The notes beneath the pieces were generated by a model. The model made no database searches and was not told the DNA's origin. It saw only the letters and a program-made list of their open reading frames with translations. Below are positions 34,365 through 40,346 of a stretch of 40,346 nucleotides of DNA, piece by piece. Origin of the DNA: Psychrobacter sp. (lineage in GTDB: Bacteria; Pseudomonadota; Gammaproteobacteria; Pseudomonadales; Moraxellaceae). The position numbers and the translations under genes were made by a program. Positions within the stretch are counted from its first letter, which is position 1; each line of letters opens with the position of its first letter. The DNA lies in contig NZ_JAKDJE010000022.1 of the NCBI RefSeq assembly GCF_030454045.1, positions 1 to 40,346 on the forward strand, written 5' to 3'.

Positions 34365-34404
34365 CTTTTATAGCTTACCTAAAATCATAGATAAGCTATA
34401 AAAG
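34365..34404 (-). repeat. 13-bp inverted repeat downstream of proB
   Basis: CTTTTATAGCTTA (34365-34377) and TAAGCTATAAAAG (34392-34404) are perfect complements with a 14-nt loop, 27 bp beyond the proB stop. The stem is AT-rich and no T run follows, so it is at best a weak terminator; it could be an mRNA 3' structure. Confidence 0.45.
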
Positions 34405-34431
34405 CAACAGCTGTGCTATATCATGAATACG

Positions 34432-35604
34432 TTATACAGTTATCGCAAGATTATCACGATGTACCATCACCACACGATCTTCGTTACTACCGAAGATTTT
34501 GTCAAACTTCTCTGTACGTTCGCGAGCAACACGGTGCGCCTCATGCGATGAGAAATTTACCTGACCAACTGCTATACGCTCGCCTGTATCTTGATGGACA
34601 ATTTCTACCACATCACCTTCATCAAAGCCACCACGAACTTCTACAACGCCCACAGGTAGCAGGCTTCTGTTGTGTTCAGTCAATGCTTTTGCGGCACCTG
34701 CATCAACGACCAAGCTACCTGACATACGTAGGTGCGCGGCCAGCCATTGTTTGCGAGCAATGATTTTATCTTCTTCGTTGGTGGTCAATAATGTACCGAC
34801 TGCCTCACCTGAGACAACACGAGTGATCACATCGTCGATAGCACCGCTCACAATCACAGTAGGACAACCACCCATTGCAGCAAGACGACCAGCACGGATT
34901 TTGGTTAACATACCACCGCGTCCAAGCTTGCCACCGTCACCTGCGATATCAAATAAATAATCTGCCATGGCACGTTCTTGACGAATCATCTTAGCATCAG
35001 GATTGTCACGTGGGTTATCAGTGAACACACCTTCTTGATCCGTTAGGATAATATACAAATCAGCATTGACCATCGCTGCTGCCATCGCACCCAACGTGTC
35101 ATTATCACCGAATTTGATCTCATCGATGGTGATGGTGTCATTTTCGTTAATAACCGGTAGGACACGCCACTCTAGTAACTGCGTCAGTGCCCCTGTGGTG
35201 TTAAGATAACGACTGCGGTTGGATAGGTCATCATGAGTCAATAGTAGCTGTGAGCTTTGGATACCATGTTGGATTAACGCCGACCACCACGTTTCAATCA
35301 ACCCCATCTGACCAATAGAAGCACAGGCTTGTAGTGCAGCAAGTTTTTTAGGGCGCTCCTCAAGATCCATACGGACCACCCCTTCTGCAACAGCACCTGA
35401 CGATACCAGCAGCACTTCAACGCCTCTTTTATGCAGCTTAGCAATCTGCTTTGCCCATTCATATATGGCAGTACGATCCAGCCCTCGTCCATTATTTGTC
35501 AACAATGATGAGCCAATCTTGACAATAACGCGCTGAATATCAAAGTTACGAGATTGTTTGATAAATCTTGCCTCTTCGGTCGTGTTTGCTATGTCACCTG
35601 CCAT
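34432..35604 (-). CDS. proB: Glutamate 5-kinase
   Basis: ProB phosphorylates glutamate in the first step of proline synthesis. The 390-residue protein has an amino-acid-kinase domain (VIVKIGSSLLT, VSSGAVAEG, INENDTITIDEIKFGDNDTLGAMAA, LTDQEGVFTDNP, and GRGGMLTKIRA) and a C-terminal PUA domain (about 295-375, with VVDAGAAKALTEHNRSLLPVGV). The PUA type is the common proteobacterial form and is involved in feedback by proline. The first 20 residues are an extension relative to E. coli. AGGAG precedes the ATG at 35604. It follows obgE by 76 bp, a pairing seen widely in gammaproteobacteria. Confidence 0.96.
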   Translation of the reverse strand: MAGDIANTTEEARFIKQSRNFDIQRVIVKIGSSLLTNNGRGLDRTAIYEWAKQIAKLHKRGVEVLLVSSGAVAEGVVRMDLEERPKKLAALQACASIGQMGLIETWWSALIQHGIQSSQLLLTHDDLSNRSRYLNTTGALTQLLEWRVLPVINENDTITIDEIKFGDNDTLGAMAAAMVNADLYIILTDQEGVFTDNPRDNPDAKMIRQERAMADYLFDIAGDGGKLGRGGMLTKIRAGRLAAMGGCPTVIVSGAIDDVITRVVSGEAVGTLLTTNEEDKIIARKQWLAAHLRMSGSLVVDAGAAKALTEHNRSLLPVGVVEVRGGFDEGDVVEIVHQDTGERIAVGQVNFSSHEAHRVARERTEKFDKIFGSNEDRVVMVHRDNLAITV

Positions 35605-35680
35605 ATAAACTCCTTTTTCATATCAATTGATTGTGTGTATTTGATTCACCATTCAAGTATCACTACTTAAGCATTCTAGC

Positions 35681-36886
35681 TTAAGGGACGTACATGACTT
35701 CTACGCCATCATCGTCATCGTCATTATAATCAGACGAGTCCAAACCTTCACGTGCTGCTTTTTTAGCAGCGCGATACGCTTCACGCTGGGCTTCAGTGTT
35801 GAGACGCACTTCGGCCTCTAAACGCTCAAAGCGCTCTTTTTGTGCTTCAGCAAAGATAGGATCTTCTATTTCGCGCTCGCGCTCAAGCTCAATATCGTTC
35901 ATTAAATGATACTTTACCGCATCAACACCTTCACCAGTCAGGGTTGCTGTGCGAAATACCATACCTGTCCAACCAAGCTCTGCCACGATGTGTGTACAAA
36001 GCGCATTTAAATCTTCGTCATTGACCTGATCAATTTTGTTCAATACCAAAATTTGTGGCAAGTTGGCAAGTTCAGGCGAAAAACGCTCAAGTTCATTCAA
36101 AATAACGCGGGCGTTCTCGACTGGATCACTGCCATCGACAGGCTTAACATCCACCAAATGTAACAGACGACGGGTACGTGCAACATGTTTTAAGAAGCGA
36201 ATACCAAGACCTGCGCCTTCTGATGCGCCTTCAATAAGACCGGGAATATCTGCCATGACAAAAGAGCGATGACGACCAATATCGACAACGCCCAAGTTTG
36301 GCACAAGTGTTGTGAACGGATAATCAGCAACTTTTGGTTTGGCGGCAGAGACTTGACGGATAAAGGTCGACTTACCCGCGTTAGGCAAGCCAATCAAGCC
36401 AACGTCAGCCACTACTTTTAGCTCAAATTTAAGAACCTTTAACTCACCTTCAAAACCAGACGTGGCTTTACGCGGTGCTTGGTTGGTCGAGCTTTTAAAA
36501 TGGGTATTGCCAAGACCACCGTCACCACCTTTGGCGACTAATAGCGTCTGGCCAATTTCAATCAAATCACCGAGTACTTCATCAGTTTCGGTATCCACGA
36601 CCGTTGTACCAACTGGTACTGGTAAATACAAATCATCTGATCCTTTGCCTGAGCAGTTTCTGCTATGACCGTTCTCAGCGCGCATGGCATCATGACGACG
36701 CGTATAGCGATAGTCAACTAGAGTGTTGGTGTTGTCCTCTGCAATGACATAAATATCTCCGCCCTTGCCACCATCGCCACCATCCGGTCCACCACGTGGG
36801 ACATATTTTTCTCGGCGAAAACTGGCGATTCCGTTACCACCGTCACCTGCTTTTACCGTTACGACGGCTTCATCAATAAATCGCAT
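35681..36886 (-). CDS. obgE: GTPase Obg (CgtA)
   Basis: Obg is an essential GTPase that acts on the 50S subunit and links ribosome assembly to growth state. The 401-residue protein has the glycine-rich Obg fold (1-157, with GGDGGNGIASFRREKYVPRGG), the G domain (GLPNAGKST from residue 166, DIPGLIEGA, NKID), and an acidic C-terminal tail (SSDYNDDDDDGVEVMYVP). AAGGA precedes the ATG. proB follows in the same direction, probably in the same transcript. In many relatives rplU-rpmA lie upstream; here gap is upstream instead. Confidence 0.96.
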   Translation of the reverse strand: MRFIDEAVVTVKAGDGGNGIASFRREKYVPRGGPDGGDGGKGGDIYVIAEDNTNTLVDYRYTRRHDAMRAENGHSRNCSGKGSDDLYLPVPVGTTVVDTETDEVLGDLIEIGQTLLVAKGGDGGLGNTHFKSSTNQAPRKATSGFEGELKVLKFELKVVADVGLIGLPNAGKSTFIRQVSAAKPKVADYPFTTLVPNLGVVDIGRHRSFVMADIPGLIEGASEGAGLGIRFLKHVARTRRLLHLVDVKPVDGSDPVENARVILNELERFSPELANLPQILVLNKIDQVNDEDLNALCTHIVAELGWTGMVFRTATLTGEGVDAVKYHLMNDIELEREREIEDPIFAEAQKERFERLEAEVRLNTEAQREAYRAAKKAAREGLDSSDYNDDDDDGVEVMYVP

Positions 36887-37019
36887 CTTACGTTCCTTAA
36901 TTCACAATCCAGTCTATGACTGGTGACAACCAGCGGTTGTATTTTGAGGTTTTGCTATATCGTTCTGACAAAATGAGCAATCTATAGAAGCTATGTTACG
37001 TCATGCCCATTATGACAAC

Positions 37020-37052
37020 AACACCCGATAATCAATCGGACTATCGGGTGTT
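37020..37052 (-). terminator. Hairpin downstream of gap, probable terminator
   Basis: AACACCCGATA and TATCGGGTGTT form an 11-bp stem with an 11-nt loop about 120 bp after the gap stop. On the minus strand the trailing sequence is TTGTTGTC, only partly T-rich, so termination may be incomplete. Confidence 0.55.
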
Positions 37053-37171
37053 TAAGTATGACAGTTAAAGTGATACCAAACCATGAAAAATCACGTCTAA
37101 TGTAGCGCTATTTTTAAGACGTTACTATTTCTATGTGTTTGAGATGACTTTATTGTGCACGTATTCTAGGG

Positions 37172-38605
37172 TTACGCTGGAACCTGAGTATAGCTGATTC
37201 CTGCCATCTGCGTCGCCAGACGTAATACCTGAGTACTATAGCCAACTTCATTATCATACCAAACATAGACGATGGCATGGTTGTCAGTCAAAATGGTCGC
37301 TTGAGCATCAACGATACCGACATGAGTGGTACCAACAAAGTCAGTAGATACCGCTTCTGTAGAATCAGTATAAGCAATTTGCGACTGCCACGCGCTGCTA
37401 TTAGCAATCTTACGTAAGAACTCGTTCAATGCATCAGCACTTTCTGGTGCTGTCTTTAGATTCAAATTCAAGATGGCCAAACTGACATTAGGGGTTGGTA
37501 CACGAATGGCGTTACCAGTCAATTTACCACTCAATTCTGGGAGCGCTTTGCCCACTGCTTTTGCCGCGCCAGTACTGGTGATAACCATGTTCATCACCGC
37601 ACTACGACCACGGCGATCCGCTTTATGATAGTTATCTACCAAGTTTTGATCATTGGTAAATGAGTGAATGGTTTCTACATGACCGTTTTCGATACCGTAT
37701 TCGTCATTTAGTACGTTTAATGTCGGGGTAATGGCATTGGTGGTACAGCTCGCAGCACTTACGATTGTGTCATCACCAACAGTGTCATTGTTCACACCAT
37801 AAACCACGTTTTTGATCTCGCCACCAGCAGGAGCAGTCAATAGAACCTTTTTCACGCCAGTAGACTGTAGATGCTTGCCAAGACCTGCTTCATCTTTCCA
37901 AATACCCGTGTTATCAATAACAAGTGCATCGTTGATACCATAAGCGGTATAGTCAATCTCACTTGGGTCTTTGGCGTAGATAACTTGTACAAAACGACCG
38001 TTTACGATCATGCCGTTATTATCATCGTCGATGCTGATGCCGCCTAAGAATCTACCATGAATCGAGTCACGCTCAAGCAATGAGATACGCTTAGCAAGAT
38101 CGCCAGCAGCGGCTGGACGTACCACGATGGCTTTTAATTGTAGACCTTTGGCGCTTGATGCTTGAGATAATAGCAGACGAGTCAAGATACGACCGATACG
38201 ACCAAAACCATATAGCACAACATCGGCGGCTTCATTCATGGCACCTGCATTGTCAATAGACTGTAGCGCTGCCTGTACGTCAGTGTCATTAGCAATCAAT
38301 TGTCCGACATCAATACGAGTCGCTTGAATCTCTTTGTTTTCGGCGATGACTTTTACCATTGTCAACGTGTCAGCAATATCAATGACTTTAGCACCGTTAT
38401 CACGTAATGCCGCTTTTTGATGTAGCGCTAATAGTTGACCAACTGAGGTTGAATCTAACGTTTCACCAAACAAGGTCACTTGCACATCTTGCTCGTTGTA
38501 GAGCTTGTTCAATAGCCCCATCAGCTCAATGGCTTGTTGCTCTTGATTGTTGTAGTTCTTTAAGTGGTCTTGATGTAATTGGCGTAAGGTATCAGCGTTG
38601 CTCAC
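37172..38605 (-). CDS. gap: Glyceraldehyde-3-phosphate dehydrogenase, long form
   Basis: The enzyme oxidises glyceraldehyde-3-phosphate to 1,3-bisphosphoglycerate, or runs in reverse in gluconeogenesis. The 477-residue product has an N-terminal extension of about 125 residues before the Rossmann motif GFGRIGR (133-139), then the active-site SAASCTTNAITP (Cys287) and the catalytic His314 in ETIHSFTNDQN. Ordinary GAPDH has about 330-340 residues; a long type of about 480 is known in Pseudomonas and Acinetobacter. The usual ATG (38614) overlaps the only ribosome site; the GTG at 38605 is 8 bases after AAGGA and gives the expected N-terminus SNADTLRQL, so I prefer it. It is a monocistronic gene. 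Confidence 0.9.
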   Translation of the reverse strand: MSNADTLRQLHQDHLKNYNNQEQQAIELMGLLNKLYNEQDVQVTLFGETLDSTSVGQLLALHQKAALRDNGAKVIDIADTLTMVKVIAENKEIQATRIDVGQLIANDTDVQAALQSIDNAGAMNEAADVVLYGFGRIGRILTRLLLSQASSAKGLQLKAIVVRPAAAGDLAKRISLLERDSIHGRFLGGISIDDDNNGMIVNGRFVQVIYAKDPSEIDYTAYGINDALVIDNTGIWKDEAGLGKHLQSTGVKKVLLTAPAGGEIKNVVYGVNNDTVGDDTIVSAASCTTNAITPTLNVLNDEYGIENGHVETIHSFTNDQNLVDNYHKADRRGRSAVMNMVITSTGAAKAVGKALPELSGKLTGNAIRVPTPNVSLAILNLNLKTAPESADALNEFLRKIANSSAWQSQIAYTDSTEAVSTDFVGTTHVGIVDAQATILTDNHAIVYVWYDNEVGYSTQVLRLATQMAGISYTQVPA

Positions 38606-38829
38606 GAGAAACATCCTTATGGTCAGTAATGTATGATCGAAAAATATGAGGAAATATAAATAAGATAGGTCGTGTCTGCTCTAAGTGGTGACTCTAATAT
38701 GATAATCAATCACGATCAATATCAGTTCTTGACGTCAGAGTATTCAGATCGCCTAGATTTTAGCCTAAAACGTCTAATTTTGCCAGTAGTAACCGAGCGG
38801 CTGGCTTTTATTAGGCCTCGTCAAGATAT

Positions 38830-38866
38830 ATAAAGATAAAAATAAAACAGCACATAAGGCTGCTTT
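38830..38866 (-). terminator. Probable terminator of the lipocalin gene
   Basis: Read on the minus strand, AAAGCAGC pairs with GCTGTTTT (one G-U pair) around a 7-nt loop, followed by a T-rich tail. It lies about 100 bp after the lipocalin stop codon and beyond the 16-bp repeat. Confidence 0.6.
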
Positions 38867-38879
38867 ATTTTCATTTGTT

Positions 38880-38895
38880 TAGGGCGTGTTGAACA
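38880..38895. repeat. 16-bp repeat, copy 2
   Basis: TAGGGCGTGTTGAACA is the exact reverse complement of 37-52. The flanks of the two copies differ within a base or two, so the match is limited to this core. It lies in the 3' region of the lipocalin gene. Confidence 0.55.
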
Positions 38896-38966
38896 AAATA
38901 TTTACGTCATTAATTATCTGATTATGATGTAGCGCTTCACAAAACGCTAATTCAGCTGCTAAAAAC

Positions 38967-40175
38967 TCAAGGCACCAAGTTCACACTTTGATCGGTTTGT
39001 GAGGTCAGCTTAAACTCTTTTAGATCATAGCCTTGTTGCTGGGCAATCTGCCGATATTTTGCATAAGTCTGTTGACTGATATTTGGCGAACGGGCCAAAA
39101 GCCAGAGATACTCTTTGTCAGGCGTGCCGACCAAAGCTGTTTTATAATCCGCATCACGTGCCAGTACCCAATAATCGGCGCGGCCCACTGGTACCCAGCG
39201 AATCCACTTCGGTAAGAACGTCACTTTTAGTTTGCTACCACTTTCATCGACTGGCTTAGCCAAACCTTCTGCCGTGATACCTGAACCATCCTCGCTCACG
39301 CATTTGTTAGTGACGACAATGCCTGACCCATCGGTCTTTTGCGTATAGTTTGCCGTGACATCGCCTGCACATTTGCGCTGGAAATACATAGGTAGACGTC
39401 CAATCTCATACCATGTCCCAGCGTATTCATTGAGATCGACACTGTCTACTGTCGTTGGCGTACTTGCAGATTTATAAATAATATCACTTGGCTTGACAGA
39501 CAGCATTTCTGTCGTCGTTTTATCATTCGCTGTATTGGCTTGTGTCGTGTTAGCCTGCTGCTTGGTGTTGGCTGCCGTCATATTATCCGGTTGCGTCGCT
39601 GCATAGGCTGAGAACGCGGCAAGCGGTATGATAATCGCTAACGCAATGCCGGTATGCTTAATAAGTCCATTCATAAATATACGCTCCGGTATGTCTTTAT
39701 ATGATGAGTCAATATGGGCGGATGCTATATCAATAGTTTGAGAGCTGTCTTGTATGTTACCGACCTGATCATCTACAAGCTTAGATACCAATGGCTCGTT
39801 TTGATTCAACATTACAGGGCGCTCATAACCATTAGCAGCATCGAATTTGTCTTTATGATGACTTTCTACATCTTGATTCGCTTTAGCGTTATTCATAGTA
39901 GACTCTTTTGCCTTGGTACCACGTCTTCCAGCACTTTTGTATCCAAAATAGCTGTCTTGTGAAGGCATAGCTTCTGCCAGATGAGGTGAATATTCGCTTT
40001 TTAGGTTTTCATTGCTCAGTTTTTTATGGCTATAGTTCGCATCATTACTGGCATTTATTGTTTGTTGCGCATGACGACCATCGTTATAACTGTTTGGCTG
40101 TATAGGCTGCTGAGATTGAGAACCAGCCGCCTGTGAGTCAGTCCATGCTGACTCAGGTAACTTATTGGTTTTCAT
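38967..40175 (-). CDS. blc: Lipocalin family protein (Blc-like) with long N-terminal extension
   Basis: The C-terminal 160 residues (about 243-402) are a Blc-type lipocalin: the GxW motif in LNEYAGTWYEIGRLP, FQRKC, SGSKLKVTFLP, and DYKTALVGTPDKEYLWLLARSP. Bacterial Blc proteins bind fatty acids or lysophospholipids at the cell envelope. Before it are a hydrophobic segment (about 176-192, ending AYA-ATQ, like a signal peptide) and 167 hydrophilic residues rich in Asn, Gln, Ser, Asp and Lys, probably disordered. An internal ATG at 39674 (MNGLIKHTG) is preceded by GGAG at 10-nt spacing and would give a normal 235-residue exported lipocalin without a lipobox. Which start is used is unclear; the upstream frame stays open for 167 codons, which argues that it is coding. 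Confidence 0.75.
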   Translation of the reverse strand: MKTNKLPESAWTDSQAAGSQSQQPIQPNSYNDGRHAQQTINASNDANYSHKKLSNENLKSEYSPHLAEAMPSQDSYFGYKSAGRRGTKAKESTMNNAKANQDVESHHKDKFDAANGYERPVMLNQNEPLVSKLVDDQVGNIQDSSQTIDIASAHIDSSYKDIPERIFMNGLIKHTGIALAIIIPLAAFSAYAATQPDNMTAANTKQQANTTQANTANDKTTTEMLSVKPSDIIYKSASTPTTVDSVDLNEYAGTWYEIGRLPMYFQRKCAGDVTANYTQKTDGSGIVVTNKCVSEDGSGITAEGLAKPVDESGSKLKVTFLPKWIRWVPVGRADYWVLARDADYKTALVGTPDKEYLWLLARSPNISQQTYAKYRQIAQQQGYDLKEFKLTSQTDQSVNLVP

Positions 40176-40190
40176 AGGGATACCGTTATT

Positions 40191-40209
40191 AATAATGATT
40201 GTTAAAATT
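40191..40209 (-). promoter_or_regulatory. Possible Fur-like box upstream of the lipocalin gene
   Basis: The 19 bases beginning AATAATGATTGTTA match the classical Fur consensus at about 12 of 19 positions. They lie 16-34 bp before the start codon. AT-rich DNA produces such matches often, so this is weak. Confidence 0.2.
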
Positions 40210-40346
40210 CTTCATCAGCGTTATTTAAATGAATTTGATTCCAAAAAGGCTTGTTGACCCAATCTCGAATTGTACTGCTACCAACAATTTTTTATTAGGG
40301 GCTGTATAGAATTGAGAAAACATTGAAAAAAATAAGCAACACCTTA

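Larger units (their letters stand above)
38606..38966. other. Spacer between the lipocalin gene and gap
   Basis: 361 bp without a gene. It contains a 16-bp repeat (38880-38895), the probable lipocalin terminator (38830-38866), and presumably the gap promoter in 38640-38820. No -35/-10 pair was convincing. Confidence 0.5.

Noticed and set aside
1..40346. CRISPR array, tRNA, rRNA, prophage or intact insertion sequence
   Set aside because: No regularly spaced repeats, cloverleaf-like or rRNA-like sequence, transposase or integrase was seen; all genes are ordinary chromosomal ones.

Overview
The window is a stretch of core chromosome from a gammaproteobacterium, most likely Psychrobacter or a close member of the Moraxellaceae. 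This rests on protein similarity as I recognise it, the moderate-to-low GC content, the gene order and the long (about 480-residue) GAPDH shared by Pseudomonas, Acinetobacter and Psychrobacter. No search was run. I count 34 protein genes. I see no rRNA, tRNA, CRISPR array, prophage or intact insertion sequence.

Layout. (1) 1-2.7 kb, minus strand: hupB then ppiD, the same neighbours as in E. coli. (2) 3.2-3.8 kb, plus strand: a UbiJ/SCP2-like protein with a coiled coil and a C-terminal membrane anchor. (3) 4.1-10.3 kb, plus strand: a complete iron-sulfur assembly cluster iscR-iscS-iscU-iscA-hscB-hscA-fdx behind a promoter that carries a good type-1 IscR site. The leader and the intergenic spacers contain inverted repeats. 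(4) 10.4-18 kb, minus strand: a six-TM class III nucleotide cyclase, a HIT protein, mfd, rraA and an NAD(P)-binding protein. (5) 18.4 kb, plus strand: rpsT with a GTG start. (6) 18.9-27 kb, minus strand: a histidine phosphatase, a metallophosphoesterase, then pyrF, lapA, ihfB, rpsA and cmk, which is the enterobacterial cmk-rpsA-ihfB-lapA-lapB-pyrF order without lapB. These are followed by tadA and ung, which abut directly. (7) 27.2-30.8 kb, minus strand: clpA and clpS, separated by about 600 bp of non-coding DNA, with an acidic insertion in ClpA. (8) 30.9-38.6 kb, minus strand: a membrane/coiled-coil protein of unknown function, argC, hemE, proB, obgE and gap. (9) 39-40.2 kb, minus strand: a lipocalin with a long low-complexity N-terminal extension.

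Functionally this is housekeeping: Fe-S biogenesis, transcription-coupled and uracil repair, nucleoid proteins (HU, IHF beta), translation (S1, S20, TadA, Obg), N-end-rule proteolysis (ClpS/ClpA), and pyrimidine, arginine, proline and haem synthesis. Most transcription units end in clear intrinsic terminators. I did not find an obvious new multi-gene system. The points worth a second look are local: RNA-structure candidates in the isc, clpS and hemE leaders, the ClpA insertion, the lipocalin extension, the tail-anchored UbiJ-like protein, and a 16-bp sequence repeated in inverted orientation near the two ends of the window.
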